NCBI GenBank assembly: GCA_963771985.1 | Contig: CAVYVO010000003.1 | Span: forward strand, 620,001-684,000 | Length of the DNA: 64,000 nt | From: Trebonia sp963771985 | Lineage (GTDB): Bacteria > Actinomycetota > Actinomycetes > Streptosporangiales > Streptosporangiaceae | Reading direction: 5' to 3' | Shown: piece after piece, positions 48,229 to 57,084 of the stretch | Layout of the letters: each line of letters begins with the position of its first letter | Position numbering within the stretch: position 1 is the stretch's first letter | Position numbers and translations under genes: made by a program | Notes under the pieces: generated by a model | What the model was told of the DNA's origin: nothing | Database searches by the model: none | Seen by the model: only the letters and a program-made list of their open reading frames with translations

Positions 48229-49236
48229 ATGGAGTACACGCATCTGGGCCGCAGCGGCCTGACGGTAAGCCGGCTTTGCCTCGGGACGATGAACTTCGGA
48301 TCGCTGACGCCGCCGGTCGAGGCGCACGCGATCATGGACCGCGCGCACGAGCTCGGCCTGAACTTCTTCGACACGGCCAACACCTACGGCCGGGCGCAGA
48401 GCCCGCCCGGGCAGGTCGCGAAGAACGAGCGGTCGCACGCCGGGTGGACGGAGGAGATCCTCGGCGACTGGTTCGCCCGCGGCGACGGCCGGCGGGAGCG
48501 GACGGTCCTGGCGACCAAGCTCTACGGCGACATGGGGACATGGCCGAACGAGGGCAAGCTGTCCGCGCTGAACATCCGCCGCGCCTGCGAGGCCTCGCTG
48601 CGCCGCCTGCGCACCGACTACATCGACCTGTACCAGATGCACCACATCGACCGCGACACGCCGTGGGACGAGATCTGGCAGGCGATGGAGGTGCTCGTCA
48701 CCCAGGGCAAGATCCTCTACGTGGGGTCGTCCAACTTCGCCGGCTGGCACATCGCGCGCGCCAGCGAGACCGCGAAGGCGCGGAACTTCCTCGGGCTCAT
48801 CAGCGAGCAGTCGCTGTACAACCTGATGACCCGCGCGATCGAGCTTGAGGTGCTGCCCGCCGCCCGGGCGTACGGCGTGGGCGTGATCCCATGGTCGCCG
48901 CTGGAGGGCGGCCTGCTCGGCGGCGTGCTGAAGTCCGAGCGGGAGGGCCGCCGACGGCTCGCGGGCCGGGCGAAGGAACTCGTGGACCGGTACCGGGAGC
49001 GCATCGAGGCCTACGAGGACCTGTGCGACAAGCTCGGCGAGGAACCCGCCAACGTCGCGCTCGCCTGGCTGCTGCATCAAGACGGGGTCACCGCGCCGAT
49101 CATCGGGCCGCGCACGCTGGCGCAGCTGGACGGCGCGCAGCGGGCGCTGGCGGTGCGGCTGGACACGGACGTGCTGGCGCAGCTGGATGAGATCTTCCCC
49201 CGCTACAAACCCGCCCCGGAGCACTACGCCTGGTGA
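48229..49236 (+). CDS. Aldo/keto reductase
   Basis: A 335-residue (alpha/beta)8-barrel. The start YTHLGRSGLTVSRLCLGTMNFG and the catalytic tetrad fit: D near NFFDTANTYG with Y, K in VLATKLYG, and H in QMHHIDRD. The family reduces aldehydes and ketones using NADPH; the substrate is unknown. It is divergent from the MFS-tetR operon and shares the intergenic operators, so it may be co-regulated. Confidence 0.92.
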   Translation: MEYTHLGRSGLTVSRLCLGTMNFGSLTPPVEAHAIMDRAHELGLNFFDTANTYGRAQSPPGQVAKNERSHAGWTEEILGDWFARGDGRRERTVLATKLYGDMGTWPNEGKLSALNIRRACEASLRRLRTDYIDLYQMHHIDRDTPWDEIWQAMEVLVTQGKILYVGSSNFAGWHIARASETAKARNFLGLISEQSLYNLMTRAIELEVLPAARAYGVGVIPWSPLEGGLLGGVLKSEREGRRRLAGRAKELVDRYRERIEAYEDLCDKLGEEPANVALAWLLHQDGVTAPIIGPRTLAQLDGAQRALAVRLDTDVLAQLDEIFPRYKPAPEHYAW

Positions 49237-49297
49237 GCACCCAGGCCCAGGCCGCACGGCGGCTGCTGCGCGGCCGCCGACCGGCGCCCGCGTCCGG

Positions 49298-49513
49298 CTA
49301 CTGCTCTTCCTCGTCCGTCTCCATAACCACGCTGATGCTGTCGTTTGACAGCAGGAACGAGATGTCTTCCAGGCTCTTGGCGATCGAGAACAGCAGGTAG
49401 GGCAGCGCCGCCTGCGCGTCGCCGCTCAGCATGCCCGCCGCCACGCGGAGCTGCGGGCTGTAGTCGGAACCGATGTCTTCCTGGAGCTCGTCCAACAGGC
49501 CTTCGTCGTCCAT
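49298..49513 (-). CDS. Small acidic hypothetical protein
   Basis: A 71-residue acidic protein with a helical core (RVAAGMLSGDAQAALPYLLFSIAKSLEDISFLL) and a DEEEQ tail. No family is recognised. Its position between the aldo/keto reductase and sigma factor genes says little. It is likely real because of good codon use. Confidence 0.55.
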   Translation of the reverse strand: MDDEGLLDELQEDIGSDYSPQLRVAAGMLSGDAQAALPYLLFSIAKSLEDISFLLSNDSISVVMETDEEEQ

Positions 49514-49684
49514 CGTTACCCCGGTGCCTCCGCTACTACCGACTCGCCCATTCTTGGCTGGCTTGGGAATCCTAGTCCAGCGCGACGAGATATGCGCAGG
49601 GCGGGTGCGCGATCGTCCTGGCGTCTCACGACGCGAGACGAAATCCGCGCGAGCCGCTGGCGGGCCGTCGGCGGGAACGCAAAA

Positions 49685-49721
49685 GCGTGCCGGACCCGGC
49701 GGGAGGTCGGGTCCGGCACGC
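49685..49721 (-). terminator. Terminator of the sigma factor gene
   Basis: GCGTGCCGGACCCG and CGGGTCCGGCACGC form a perfect 14-bp stem with a 9-base loop, followed on the minus strand by TTTT. It lies 20 bases after the sigma stop. Confidence 0.85.
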
Positions 49722-49741
49722 GTAACTGCCCGGGGAATGCC

Positions 49742-51115
49742 TTATGACGCGAAGTCGAGCAGCGGCTGCGCCCGGGACGGGTGACGGAGCTTGGACAGCG
49801 ACTGCTTCTCAAGCTGCCGGATCCGTTCCCTGGTCAGCCCGAGGGCGCGGCCGATCTCGTCCAGCGTGTGCGGGTTCCCGTCATAGAGCCCGAAACGCAT
49901 GGCCATGATCGTCGCCTCGCGCGGCGTCAGCGCGTCCAGGGCGGACCGCAGCTGCTCGGCCATCAGCTGACGGTCGACCAGCTCGGACGCCTCAGGCGCG
50001 TCGACGTCCTCGATCAGGTCGCCGATGGAGGTCTCGCCGTCCTCGCCGATCGTGGAGTCGAGCGAGATCGGCTGCCGCGAGGTGCGCAGCAGCTCCTCGA
50101 TCTGGTCCGGGGTCCGGTCCAGCTCGACGGCCAGCTCTTCCGGGGTGGGCTCGCGGCCGAGGCGCTGGTGCATGTCCCGCTCGACGCGCGACAGCTTGGA
50201 CAGCATCTCGAGCACGTGCACCGGCAGCCGGATGGTCCGCGCGGAGTCGGCGAAGCCGCGCTGGATGGCCTGCCGGATCCACCACATGGCGTAGGTGGAG
50301 AACTTGTAGCCCTTCGTGTAGTCGAACTTCTCGACCGCGCGGATCAGGCCCAGGTTCCCTTCCTGCACGACATCAAGCAGCGACAGCCCCCGGTCGCTGT
50401 ACTTCTTCGCGACCGACACCACGAGCCGGAGGTTGGCCTCGAGCATGTGCGCCTTCGCCCGGCGGCCGTCCTCCGCCACCAGCTCAAGGTCATGCCGCAG
50501 CTCTGGTGACAGATCCGGGTCGGTGTCCAGCTTGTGCTCGGCGAACAGGCCGGCCTCGATCCGCTTGGCCAGGTCGACTTCCTGCTCGGCGGTGAGCAGG
50601 CTGGTCCGGCCGATGGACTTGAGGTAGGTGTGTACCGAGTCGCCCATGGCAGGCGTCTGATCGTCGAGGTCAACCCCGTCCGCGAACGCGGCGACGTCCG
50701 CCTCGATCGACGCTGCCTCGTCATCCCCGAACTCCAGGTCCCCGTCGGCGTCGGCCGACCCGGGAGCGGCGACCGCCTCCGAATCACCCGACGAGACCTT
50801 CTTGGACCGGGTCTTCTTCGCGACGGGCTTGGCGGCGGTCTTCACGGCCGCGCTCTTGACAGCGGCGGCCTTGGCATCCGGGACACCGGAACCCTTGGTT
50901 TCGGTCTCCTCGTCGGCTAGCCTTACACCGGCCTCACTCAGCTCGCGGAGAATAGAGCGGGCTTCGGCAGGGGTAAGCCCTGCCTGCCCGAACGCGGTCC
51001 GCAGGTCTGAAAGGGACAGGTGACCCTGGCTGCGACCGCGCTGGATCAGGTCGTCCACGCGAGTCGAGCTAACTTCCTCGTCCTGTGCCGGAGCGGCCAT
51101 GGCGATCCGCGGCAT
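49742..51115 (-). CDS. Principal RNA polymerase sigma factor (RpoD/HrdB type)
   Basis: A 457-residue sigma-70 factor. It has an N-terminal region with a lysine/alanine-rich tract (KSAAVKTAAKPVAKKTRSKK), region 1.2 (SVHTYLKSIGRTSLLTAEQE), region 2 (EGNLGLIRAVEKFDYTKGYK, then FSTYAMWWIRQAI), region 3 (RLPVHVLEMLSKL) and region 4 (LGLTRERIRQLEKQSLSKLR). The intact regions and conserved RpoD-box form make it the principal (HrdB-like) sigma factor. ATG 51115 was chosen for the GGAGGGAGG upstream. It is monocistronic with its own terminator. Confidence 0.93.
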   Translation of the reverse strand: MPRIAMAAPAQDEEVSSTRVDDLIQRGRSQGHLSLSDLRTAFGQAGLTPAEARSILRELSEAGVRLADEETETKGSGVPDAKAAAVKSAAVKTAAKPVAKKTRSKKVSSGDSEAVAAPGSADADGDLEFGDDEAASIEADVAAFADGVDLDDQTPAMGDSVHTYLKSIGRTSLLTAEQEVDLAKRIEAGLFAEHKLDTDPDLSPELRHDLELVAEDGRRAKAHMLEANLRLVVSVAKKYSDRGLSLLDVVQEGNLGLIRAVEKFDYTKGYKFSTYAMWWIRQAIQRGFADSARTIRLPVHVLEMLSKLSRVERDMHQRLGREPTPEELAVELDRTPDQIEELLRTSRQPISLDSTIGEDGETSIGDLIEDVDAPEASELVDRQLMAEQLRSALDALTPREATIMAMRFGLYDGNPHTLDEIGRALGLTRERIRQLEKQSLSKLRHPSRAQPLLDFAS

Positions 51116-51240
51116 GAGACACCTCCCTCCTTCTGTACACGCGCGCATGCACTGCGCGGTTCAACAACACGTCGTCTTACGGCCCCAAGGTGGCTTATAG
51201 GCAGCCCGCCCGGTTTCGCCGGTGAATGATGCGGGCACTC

Positions 51241-52449
51241 TTAATTAACGCTCCGCGCCGGAGAATGTTCCCGTCTGCGTAACGTTCTTGCCTTCCTGAG
51301 GGAAGCAAGATCGGGCTTGCCGCTGGGGAGCACCGGGATGGCCTCCGCCAGCACGACCTCGCTGGGGCAAGCGTAACGCGGCAGCCGCTCCCGTACATGC
51401 ATACGTAGCAATTCTAGGCTAGGCGGGTCAGCCGGGTCAGCCGGGACTACCACCGCGGTGACCCGCTGCCCCCATTCCGGGTCAGGCCGGCCGACCACGA
51501 CGACCTCCCGCACGCCGGGGCAGGACCCCAGGACGGCGGCGACCTCGCCCGGGACCACCTTGTGCCCGCCGGTGTTGATCACGTCGTCGGCCCGGCCGCG
51601 GACGATCACCCGCCCGTCAGGCGACACGACGCCCAGGTCCGATGTGACGAACTCCTCACCGAGGTCCGGGCCGCCGCAGTAGCGGTTCATCAGCACCGGC
51701 CCGGATATCCGCAGCAGGCCGTCATCGCCCGCCCGGACGCGGACGCCGTCCAGCGGCACGCCGTCGTACACGCACCCGCCGCAGGTCTCGGTCATCCCGT
51801 AGGTGGTCATCGCCGGCACGCCGGCGGCCCGCGCCCGCGCGAGCAGCCCCGGCGGCGCCGCCGCGCCGCCGACGAGCACCGAGGAGAACGCGGCCAGCGC
51901 GGCCGCGCCGCCGCCGGAGTCGAGCAGCCGTGCCAGCTGGGTCGGCACCACCGATATGTGCGCGCACCCCGACCCGGCCAGCGCCCGGGCGTCCGCGCGC
52001 GCGGCCACGGCCGGGCTGGTGCCGCAGACATACGACCGGACCAGGACCTGCAGCCCGGCCACGTGGGTCACCGGCAGGCAGCACAGCCAGCGCTCGCCCG
52101 GCAGCGCGCCGGCCCGCGCCAGCGACGCCGTGGCTGAATGCAGGAGCGCTGCCGCGCTCAGCTCCACGCCCTTCGGCTCCCCGGTGGAACCGGAGGTGCC
52201 GACGATCACCGCCGTGTCCGGTGCCGTCCCCTGTCCATCCGAACGGACGGTGGCTTCTGCGTCGGCCCCCACCACGACGTCCGGGCGGAAGGCGTCAAGC
52301 AGCGCGCGAAGACGCGCCGCGGGCAGCCCGGCGTCCAGCGGCAGGATGGCGGGGCCGGTGCCGTCCAGCGCTTTCGCCAGCGGGCCGGCGAGCCGTGCCG
52401 CGCCGGCCGCGCCAGACACCAGCACCGCGTGCAAAGGGCGCTTGTCCAC
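51241..52449 (-). CDS. menE: O-succinylbenzoate-CoA ligase (MenE)
   Basis: A 402-residue AMP-binding enzyme. The P-loop is IVGTSGSTGEPKGVELS, the adenine motif AMTTYGMTETCGG, and the C-terminal motifs TSDLGVVSPDGRVIVRGRADD and the catalytic Lys in LPSGKPDLASLR. It is shorter than general acyl-CoA ligases, as MenE is. It activates o-succinylbenzoate with CoA in menaquinone synthesis. The GTG at 52449 was chosen as the start; upstream residues are not protein-like. It is divergent from menC. Confidence 0.9.
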   Translation of the reverse strand: MDKRPLHAVLVSGAAGAARLAGPLAKALDGTGPAILPLDAGLPAARLRALLDAFRPDVVVGADAEATVRSDGQGTAPDTAVIVGTSGSTGEPKGVELSAAALLHSATASLARAGALPGERWLCCLPVTHVAGLQVLVRSYVCGTSPAVAARADARALAGSGCAHISVVPTQLARLLDSGGGAAALAAFSSVLVGGAAAPPGLLARARAAGVPAMTTYGMTETCGGCVYDGVPLDGVRVRAGDDGLLRISGPVLMNRYCGGPDLGEEFVTSDLGVVSPDGRVIVRGRADDVINTGGHKVVPGEVAAVLGSCPGVREVVVVGRPDPEWGQRVTAVVVPADPADPPSLELLRMHVRERLPRYACPSEVVLAEAIPVLPSGKPDLASLRKARTLRRREHSPARSVN

Positions 52450-52489
52450 GATCGTTAAGGTTAGATCCCGGACAACAGGGAGGTTACGA

Positions 52490-53458
52490 GTGGCCGAACT
52501 CGGGGACCTGCTCGGGTCGCTGCGGGCCTTCGCGATACCGATGCGGACCAAGTTCCGCGGGATCACCGTCCGCGAGGGCGCCCTGATCCGGGGGCCGGCC
52601 GGGTGGGGGGAGTTCTCCCCGTTCGCGGAGTACGGGCCGCGGGAGTCGGCGCGGTGGCTGGCCAGCGCGATCGAGTCGGCGACGGTCCCGTGGCCGCAGC
52701 CGCTGCGGACGCGGATCCCGGTGAACGTGACCGTGCCCGCGGTCAGCCCCGAGCGTGCCCGCGCGATCGTCGCGGCGTCGGGGTGCCGGACGGCGAAGGT
52801 GAAGGTGGCCGAGCGGGGCCAGGCCCCGGACGATGACATCGACCGGGTCGCCGCGGTGCGCGACGCCCTGGGGCCGGACGGGCGGATCCGGGTCGACGCC
52901 AACGGCGGCTGGGACGTACCCACGGCGGCGCGGATGCTGCGCACGCTCGACCGGTACTCCCTCGAGTACGCCGAACAGCCCTGCGCCACCCTGGAAGAGC
53001 TCGCTGAGCTGCGTAGATTTATCGACATTCCGGTCGCCGCCGACGAGTCGATCCGCAAGGCCGACGATCCGCTGCGGGTCCGGGCGGCCGGCGCGGCGGA
53101 CATCGTCATGGTCAAGGTGCAGCCCCTGGGCGGGGTCAGGTCCGCGCTGGCCGTCGCGGCGGCCTGCGGGCTGCCGGTGGTGGTGTCCAGTGCCGTCGAC
53201 TCCTCGGTCGGGCTGGCCGCCGGGGTGGCGCTCGCCGCGGCCCTGCCGGAGCTGCCGTACGCGTGCGGGCTCGCGACGATGTCGCTGCTGGCCGGCGACG
53301 TGACCGCCGATCCCCTCACCGAGCACGGCGGAGAGCTGCCCGTGCGCCGGCCCGGCGTCGACCTAGGCGCGCTCGCCCGGTGGGAAACCGACCCCGGGCC
53401 GTGGCAGCGGCGCGCGGCGGACGCCGCGCGCTACCTGACCGCGGGCGCCTCCGCGTGA
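52490..53458 (+). CDS. menC: O-succinylbenzoate synthase (MenC)
   Basis: A 322-residue enolase-superfamily enzyme. The catalytic Lys pair appears in AKVKVAERG, the metal ligands in IRVDANGGWDV (Asp) and YAEQPCATLEEL (Glu), and the third in VAADESIRK (Asp/Glu); the second-half lysine is in VMVKVQPLGGV. It dehydrates SHCHC to o-succinylbenzoate. The GTG is preceded by AGGGAGG. It overlaps menD by GTGA. The CCGTTCGG-type patch of menE lies near but outside this gene. Confidence 0.92.
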   Translation: MAELGDLLGSLRAFAIPMRTKFRGITVREGALIRGPAGWGEFSPFAEYGPRESARWLASAIESATVPWPQPLRTRIPVNVTVPAVSPERARAIVAASGCRTAKVKVAERGQAPDDDIDRVAAVRDALGPDGRIRVDANGGWDVPTAARMLRTLDRYSLEYAEQPCATLEELAELRRFIDIPVAADESIRKADDPLRVRAAGAADIVMVKVQPLGGVRSALAVAAACGLPVVVSSAVDSSVGLAAGVALAAALPELPYACGLATMSLLAGDVTADPLTEHGGELPVRRPGVDLGALARWETDPGPWQRRAADAARYLTAGASA

Positions 53459-55173
53459 ACCCGTCACCTGCCTTCGGAACCGTCTTCGCCGATGAGCTCG
53501 CCCGCTGCGGGCTGCGCGAGGCGGTGGTCGCCCCCGGCTCCCGGTCCACGCCGATGGCGATGGCGCTGCACGAGCTCGCGCGGGCGGGCCGGATCCGGCT
53601 GCACGTGCGGATCGATGAACGGTCGGCGTCCTTCACCGCGCTCGGCCTGGCCAAGGCGAGCCGCCTGGCCGCGGTGCTGTGCACGTCGGGCACGGCGGCG
53701 GCCAACTTCCACCCGGCGGTCATCGAGGCCGACGAGTCCGGCGTGCCGCTGCTCGTGCTCACCGCCGACCGGCCGCCCGAGCTGCGCGCCACCGGCGCCA
53801 GCCAGACCGTCGACCAGGTCAAGCTCTACGGGGGAGCGGTCCGCTGGTACGCCGAGGCCGGCGTCCCCGAGGCCCGCGCCGGCATGGCCGGCTACTGGCG
53901 GTCGCTGGCCTGCCAGGCGTGGGCGCACGCGGCCGGCGCCGCCGGCACGTTCCCCGGCCCGGTGCACGTCAACCTGCCGTTCCGCGACCCGCTGGTGCCC
54001 GGCGAGCCCGCCGGCTGGCCCGAGTCCCTCGACGGGCGCCCGGACGGCGCACCGTGGACCCGGATCGCCGCCGCGCCCGCGCCCGCGGCGCTCGTTGAGC
54101 TGCCGTGGACCGAACGCGGTGTCTTCGTCTGCGGGGACGGCGACTACGACGCCGCCGCGCTCCTCAAGCTCGCGGACGCGGCCGGCTGGCCGGTACTCGC
54201 CGAGCCGTCGTCGGGGGCGCGGCGCGGGCCGAATGCCCTCGCCGGGTACCAGTACCTGCTCGCGTCGGCCGAGTTCATGGCCGCGCACCGGCCGGAGGTG
54301 ATCATCTCGGCGGGGCGGCCTGGCCTGTCCCGGCCGCAGTCGGCGCTGCTCGGCCTCGCCCGCTCCGGGCCGCCCGTCCGGCACATCGTCGTCGCGCAGG
54401 GACCCGGCCGCTGGGCCGACCCGCAGCGCGCCGCGACCGATGTCGTATCCGGCATCCGGCTCGCCGGGGCACCCGGGCCGGCCAGGGGTTCCTGGCTGGC
54501 GCGCTGGCGCCGCGCGGACGCGGCGGCGGTGCGCGCCGCGGACGCGGTCCTGGACCGCGACGAGTCCCTGACCGAGCCGGCCGTGGCCCGTGAGCTGCTG
54601 GCCGCGCTGCCCGACGACGCGCTGCTGTGGTGCGGGAACTCGCTGTCGGTCCGGGACATCGATCTGGTCATGCCGCCGCGCGGGGATGTCCGCGTGCTGG
54701 CCAGCAGGGGCGCCAGCGGAATCGACGGCACGGCCTCGACGGCCGCCGGGGCCGCGCTGGCGCACGCGGCGGCCTGCCCCGGTGCGCAGTCGTTCGCGCT
54801 CATCGGGGACCTGGCGTTCCTGCACGACGCGGCCGGCCTGGCGATCGGCCCGGGAGAACCGCGGCCGGACCTGTGCCTGGTCGTGGTGAACAACGACGGC
54901 GGCGGGATCTTCGAGACCCTGGAGCAGGCGGCCTTCCCCGAGCCCTTCGAGCGGATGTTCGGGACGCCGCACGGGACCTCGCTCGAGCACCTGGCGGCCG
55001 CCTTCGGCGTGCCGTACACGCTCGTGGCCCGGCCCGGCGAGCTCGCGAAGGCCGCCTCAGGGACCGGCCTGCGGGTCGTGGAGGCGCGGACCGACCGGGC
55101 CGCGAACTCAAGGCTGCGCGCCCGGATGCGGGCCGCCGCGACCATCGCCGCCGCGGCCGCGGCCTGCCCGTAA
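53455..55173 (+). CDS. menD: SEPHCHC synthase (MenD)
   Basis: A 572-residue thiamine diphosphate enzyme. N-terminal VVAPGSRSTPMAMAL and LGLAKASRLAAVLCTSGTAAANF with GASQTVDQVKLYG, and the C-terminal ThDP motif GDLAFLHDAAGL then VVVNNDGGGIFETLEQA. It joins isochorismate and 2-oxoglutarate in menaquinone synthesis. The GTG shares its bases with the menC stop. The 3' end overlaps the convergent GH25 gene by 66 bases. Other men genes are outside the window. Confidence 0.95.
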   Translation: MNPSPAFGTVFADELARCGLREAVVAPGSRSTPMAMALHELARAGRIRLHVRIDERSASFTALGLAKASRLAAVLCTSGTAAANFHPAVIEADESGVPLLVLTADRPPELRATGASQTVDQVKLYGGAVRWYAEAGVPEARAGMAGYWRSLACQAWAHAAGAAGTFPGPVHVNLPFRDPLVPGEPAGWPESLDGRPDGAPWTRIAAAPAPAALVELPWTERGVFVCGDGDYDAAALLKLADAAGWPVLAEPSSGARRGPNALAGYQYLLASAEFMAAHRPEVIISAGRPGLSRPQSALLGLARSGPPVRHIVVAQGPGRWADPQRAATDVVSGIRLAGAPGPARGSWLARWRRADAAAVRAADAVLDRDESLTEPAVARELLAALPDDALLWCGNSLSVRDIDLVMPPRGDVRVLASRGASGIDGTASTAAGAALAHAAACPGAQSFALIGDLAFLHDAAGLAIGPGEPRPDLCLVVVNNDGGGIFETLEQAAFPEPFERMFGTPHGTSLEHLAAAFGVPYTLVARPGELAKAASGTGLRVVEARTDRAANSRLRARMRAAATIAAAAAACP

Positions 55174-56553
55174 CGGCATCGGACTGACGGAGGGGAACGG
55201 GTCGGCGGCGGACGGGGACGGGCTGGCGGACGGCACCGCCCCGGTCACCCGCCAGGTGAAGGTCACCGAGCCGGCCGCCCCGGCCGGGTTCCGCGCCGAG
55301 ACCGTCACCCGGTAGGTGCCCGCCGCGGCGGTGACCACCCCGGTGATCCGGCCGGTGGCGATGATCGCGAGACCCCGGGGCAGCCCGGTCGCGGTGTAGG
55401 CCAGCGGCCGCCGGCCGGCCGCGGCGAGCGAGGTGATGCCCAGCGACACCGTCGTCCCGGCGCGGCTCGCCTGACTGCCCGGGTCGATGAGGCCGACCAG
55501 GCCCGTGTTGAACACGTCGACGTCGGTGCTGCCCGGGCTGTCCACCCCGGGCACGGTGCCGGCGGCGGTGTACTGCCAGAACGTCCAGGCCCGCCAGCCG
55601 GCGGGCATCGGCGGGCTGGCGAACCCGTACGCCGCGACCCACATCGGGTCCGCGCCGAAGGCGGTACTGCCGCCGGTGCAGGTGTCCCACCAGTCCGCGG
55701 TGGTGTAGATGACCGGGAACTGGCCGGTCAGCCCGCGCGCGGTCTGGACGAACGCGGCGAGCCACGCCGTCATCGCGGCGGGGCTGAGCCCGTAGCACTC
55801 GTTGGTCCCGTCGGTGCCGGCGTACGGGTCGTACTCGATGTCCAGCATGAGCGGCAGCATCTGCCCGCCGTCGGCGTATCCGGCGTACCGCACGGCATAC
55901 CGCGCCTGGGCGGCGCCGCCGCTGGCGTTGGGGATGGCGAAGTGGTAGGCGGTGACGTAGAGCCCGGCCTTCCTGGCGGCCGCCAGGTCGGTGGCGGCCC
56001 AGGGGTTGATGTAGTAGTTCCCTTCGGTGGCCTTGATGGCGGCGAACTTGTACCCGGCCGAGGCGACCGTGGCCCAGTTGATCGGCGTCCCGTTCGGGTG
56101 CTGGAACGCGGCCACGTCGATGCCGGGCACGCTCGTGCCCGTAGCACTCGCGCCCCGCCTGCCCCGGCTGATGGGCCCGGCGAGCTCGCGCAGCAGCCGC
56201 GGCGAGTGCGGCAGCGCCTCGATGGCCGCCCGCGCGGCCGCCAGCGCCGGCCCGGGACCGCCGGTCTTCCGGCTTCCCCCCGGTCCGTCAGATGCCTGCC
56301 CGCCCGGTCCCGGCCCGGCCCCTGCCTGGCTGGTCCCGGTCTGCCCGCCCGCCCCGGCCCCGGCGGCGCCGGCCCCGGCGGTGCCGGGCACGGTCGCGGT
56401 CGCGGGGGAGCCGACGGCCACGGGCGGCCTGGCCGGCGCGGTCGGGCTGGCGTACCCGGAGGAGACGGCGCGGATGGCGGCGGCGGATCCCCCCGCGGCG
56501 AGCACGGCGAGCACCGCCCCCGCCGCTATCACGCCACTCGGTTTGATAAGCAT
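55108..56553 (-). CDS. Secreted GH25-like lysozyme with C-terminal Ig-like domain (copy 1)
   Basis: A 481-residue secreted protein. It has an N-terminal signal and a proline/glycine/alanine-rich linker, then a GH25 (Glyco_hydro_25) domain at about residues 140-340: VPGIDVAAFQHPNGTPINW, then KATEGNYYINPWAATD, LMLDIEYDPYAG and GYGFASPPMPAGWRAWTFWQ. The DxE residues in LDIEYD are the catalytic place. A putative Ig-like domain (RPLAYTATGLPRGLAI then TYRVTVSARNPAG) and a serine/proline tail follow. It probably cleaves peptidoglycan. A near-copy lies at 57085-58264. Confidence 0.82.
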   Translation of the reverse strand: MLIKPSGVIAAGAVLAVLAAGGSAAAIRAVSSGYASPTAPARPPVAVGSPATATVPGTAGAGAAGAGAGGQTGTSQAGAGPGPGGQASDGPGGSRKTGGPGPALAAARAAIEALPHSPRLLRELAGPISRGRRGASATGTSVPGIDVAAFQHPNGTPINWATVASAGYKFAAIKATEGNYYINPWAATDLAAARKAGLYVTAYHFAIPNASGGAAQARYAVRYAGYADGGQMLPLMLDIEYDPYAGTDGTNECYGLSPAAMTAWLAAFVQTARGLTGQFPVIYTTADWWDTCTGGSTAFGADPMWVAAYGFASPPMPAGWRAWTFWQYTAAGTVPGVDSPGSTDVDVFNTGLVGLIDPGSQASRAGTTVSLGITSLAAAGRRPLAYTATGLPRGLAIIATGRITGVVTAAAGTYRVTVSARNPAGAAGSVTFTWRVTGAVPSASPSPSAADPFPSVSPMPLRAGRGRGGDGRGGPHPGAQP

Positions 56554-57084
56554 CGAGCCAGGCTAGAAGCCCGGCGATGATCATTTCGCGACTATGGGCG
56601 GCGATTAGCCCACGCGGGCTAGCCGATAGCCCGGATTGATGGCCCGGCCCACCGCCCGGAAATGCCAGGCAGGCCATTCCGCCGGCCGCTCCCGGCACCA
56701 CGGCTTACCCGTGCCCCCGCAGCACCGGAATTCCGCCTGATACCGCACGTACCTCCCGCCGCGCATGCCTTTACGGTCACGGAGATCTCGTATTTTCGCC
56801 AAAGGCGCACCCGCCTCAGCAGTAAGCTTTCGGGATCATGAAAGTGCGCGCCTCAGCAGCCCCGCTGGTAACCGGCCGCGCCGCGGGCCGCGCGGCCGGT
56901 GAATTCTCCCGGGATTTTTTGGATGGCGGCAGCCCGGATTGCCGTGGCACTGGTAATCGCGATGCCCGCGAAGCCCGGGTCAGCCGGGTGCGGGCCCGCG
57001 CGGCATTATCACATCAGTATCTGAAGCATCTGATTCCCCCAAAATCCCCTTGCGCATCCCGGAAGGAGCGCTGGGCCGCGGGCG
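56554..57084. other. 531-base intergenic region between the GH25 copies
   Basis: It holds no confident gene. Compared with the flanking genes it is richer in A and T, especially 56750-56840 and 57000-57060, which may hold promoters for copy 1 (minus strand). A possible small ORF at 56605-56802 is listed separately. I see no repeat or terminator of note. Confidence 0.4.
56605..56802 (-). CDS. Possible small cysteine-containing protein
   Basis: A 65-codon frame starting at TTG, preceded by GAGGCGGG. It encodes a basic peptide with FRCCGGTGKPWCRERPAEWP. The codon use is only partly like coding DNA. No family is recognised; it may be chance. Confidence 0.22.
   Translation of the reverse strand: MAKIRDLRDRKGMRGGRYVRYQAEFRCCGGTGKPWCRERPAEWPAWHFRAVGRAINPGYRLARVG

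Noticed and set aside
51241..55173. A biosynthetic gene cluster
   Set aside because: The CoA ligase, enolase-type and ThDP enzymes are the menaquinone genes menE, menC and menD, so this is primary metabolism.
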